From Flagellimonas sp. CMM7 (GTDB lineage Bacteria > Bacteroidota > Bacteroidia > Flavobacteriales > Flavobacteriaceae): 64,000 nt of DNA. A model generated the notes under the pieces. It was not told the origin of the DNA. It saw only the letters and a program-made list of their open reading frames with translations, and did no database searches. Below are positions 62,434-64,000 of the stretch, piece after piece; position 1 is the stretch's first letter, and the number at the start of each line of letters is the position of its first letter. The stretch is taken from assembly GCF_021390195.1 (NCBI RefSeq), contig NZ_CP090003.1:2618501-2682500 (forward strand), written 5' to 3'. The translations under genes were made by a program, and so were the position numbers.

Positions 62434-62515
62434 CACCCGCTTAGCTGATAAGGCTGGGTTTGAAAAGAGGGAAAATAGGCCTGGTAGGGTCGTTTTTTTT
62501 CTTTTGGATTGAAGA

Positions 62516-62527
62516 AGTTCATTTACA
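62516..62527 (+). promoter_or_regulatory. boxA-like antitermination element
   Basis: AGTTCATTTACA, followed by TATTG, resembles the AGTTC(T/A)TTGACATATTG leader element common before Bacteroidota rRNA genes; one position differs from the version I recall. Confidence 0.55.
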
Positions 62528-62622
62528 TATTGTATAGACAGCGTAAAAGAGAATAACAAAGAACCATTTTGATGTCAAGGACTTGGTAGTTGTTTGGGAG
62601 TTGAATAGATATTTAACGATAG

Positions 62623-64000
<1,378 letters not shown>

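Larger units (their letters stand above)
62314..62622 (+). other. rRNA operon promoter and leader region
   Basis: A 309-base gap. A promoter with TTG at 62403-62405 and TATATTTG at 62426-62433 (20-base spacer) lies about 190 bases before the 16S 5' end. A boxA-like element (AGTTCATTTACA, 62516-62527) follows, resembling the antitermination signals seen before Bacteroidota 16S and 23S genes. No coding frame seen. Confidence 0.75.

Overview
The window is ordinary chromosomal DNA of a marine-type member of the Flavobacteriaceae (Bacteroidota). I infer this from the AT-rich, densely packed genes, the TAnnTTTG-type -7 promoter elements, weak Shine-Dalgarno signals, the families present (HmuY, STN-type TonB receptors, FecI/FecR, hybrid AraC kinases, putative porin, DUF5117-type metalloprotease, DUF6607) and the 16S rRNA gene entering at the right edge. 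The 16S looks closest to the Muricauda/Allomuricauda neighbourhood, but I could not run a search. There is no IS element, prophage, CRISPR array or tRNA.

Layout. 0.1-8.1 kb: a small HEXXH protein, a D-cysteine desulfhydrase/ACC deaminase homologue, a GH73-LysM lipoprotein, hemL, an MFS transporter, a membrane protein, a TetR regulator with matching operator palindromes before itself and before an alpha/beta hydrolase, and a frameshifted DUF1348 gene. Copies of a short REP-like repeat lie here. 8.2-15.7 kb: a membrane class III cyclase, then a heme-uptake locus (receptor-HmuY-DoxX) divergent from a DUF6607/FMN-binding/membrane-protein operon, with an iron-box-like palindrome between them. 15.7-21.9 kb: VOC protein, AraC regulator, a DUF5367-DUF1772-NmrA operon, and a SatD-DUF3307 pair preceded by three operator-like palindromes at 28-bp spacing. 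22-31.3 kb: a large zinc metalloprotease, two paralogous secreted acidic repeat proteins, a DASS transporter, an ABM lipoprotein and an SDR/amine-oxidase/AraC operon.

31.5-36.6 kb: a cell-surface signalling unit (TonB receptor with STN domain, FecR, divergent ECF sigma factor) with no SusD. 36.7-39.5 kb: a two-gene unit, a StlD/DarB-type ketosynthase fused to a heme-oxygenase-like metal-oxidase domain plus a DUF6999-like partner; this is the best candidate for an undescribed biosynthetic system. 39.6-46.5 kb: amidohydrolase, lysS, a thioredoxin-fold protein, a membrane-anchored LuxR protein, a Pmp3/YqaE mini-protein with a lipoprotein, lipB and a collagen-like lipoprotein.

46.6-56.9 kb: an envelope operon (48-aa ORF, secreted 123-aa protein, lipoprotein, 695-aa repeat-bearing membrane protein, OmpA lipoprotein), a TPR-type hybrid histidine kinase/AraC regulator, and a TapB-like/OmpA gene pair, all on the minus strand; this may be one regulated envelope module. 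57-62.3 kb: a propeller-like lipoprotein, rnhB and a putative porin. From 62.4 kb: the rRNA promoter, a boxA-like leader and the 5' nine-tenths of a 16S rRNA gene, cut by the window end.
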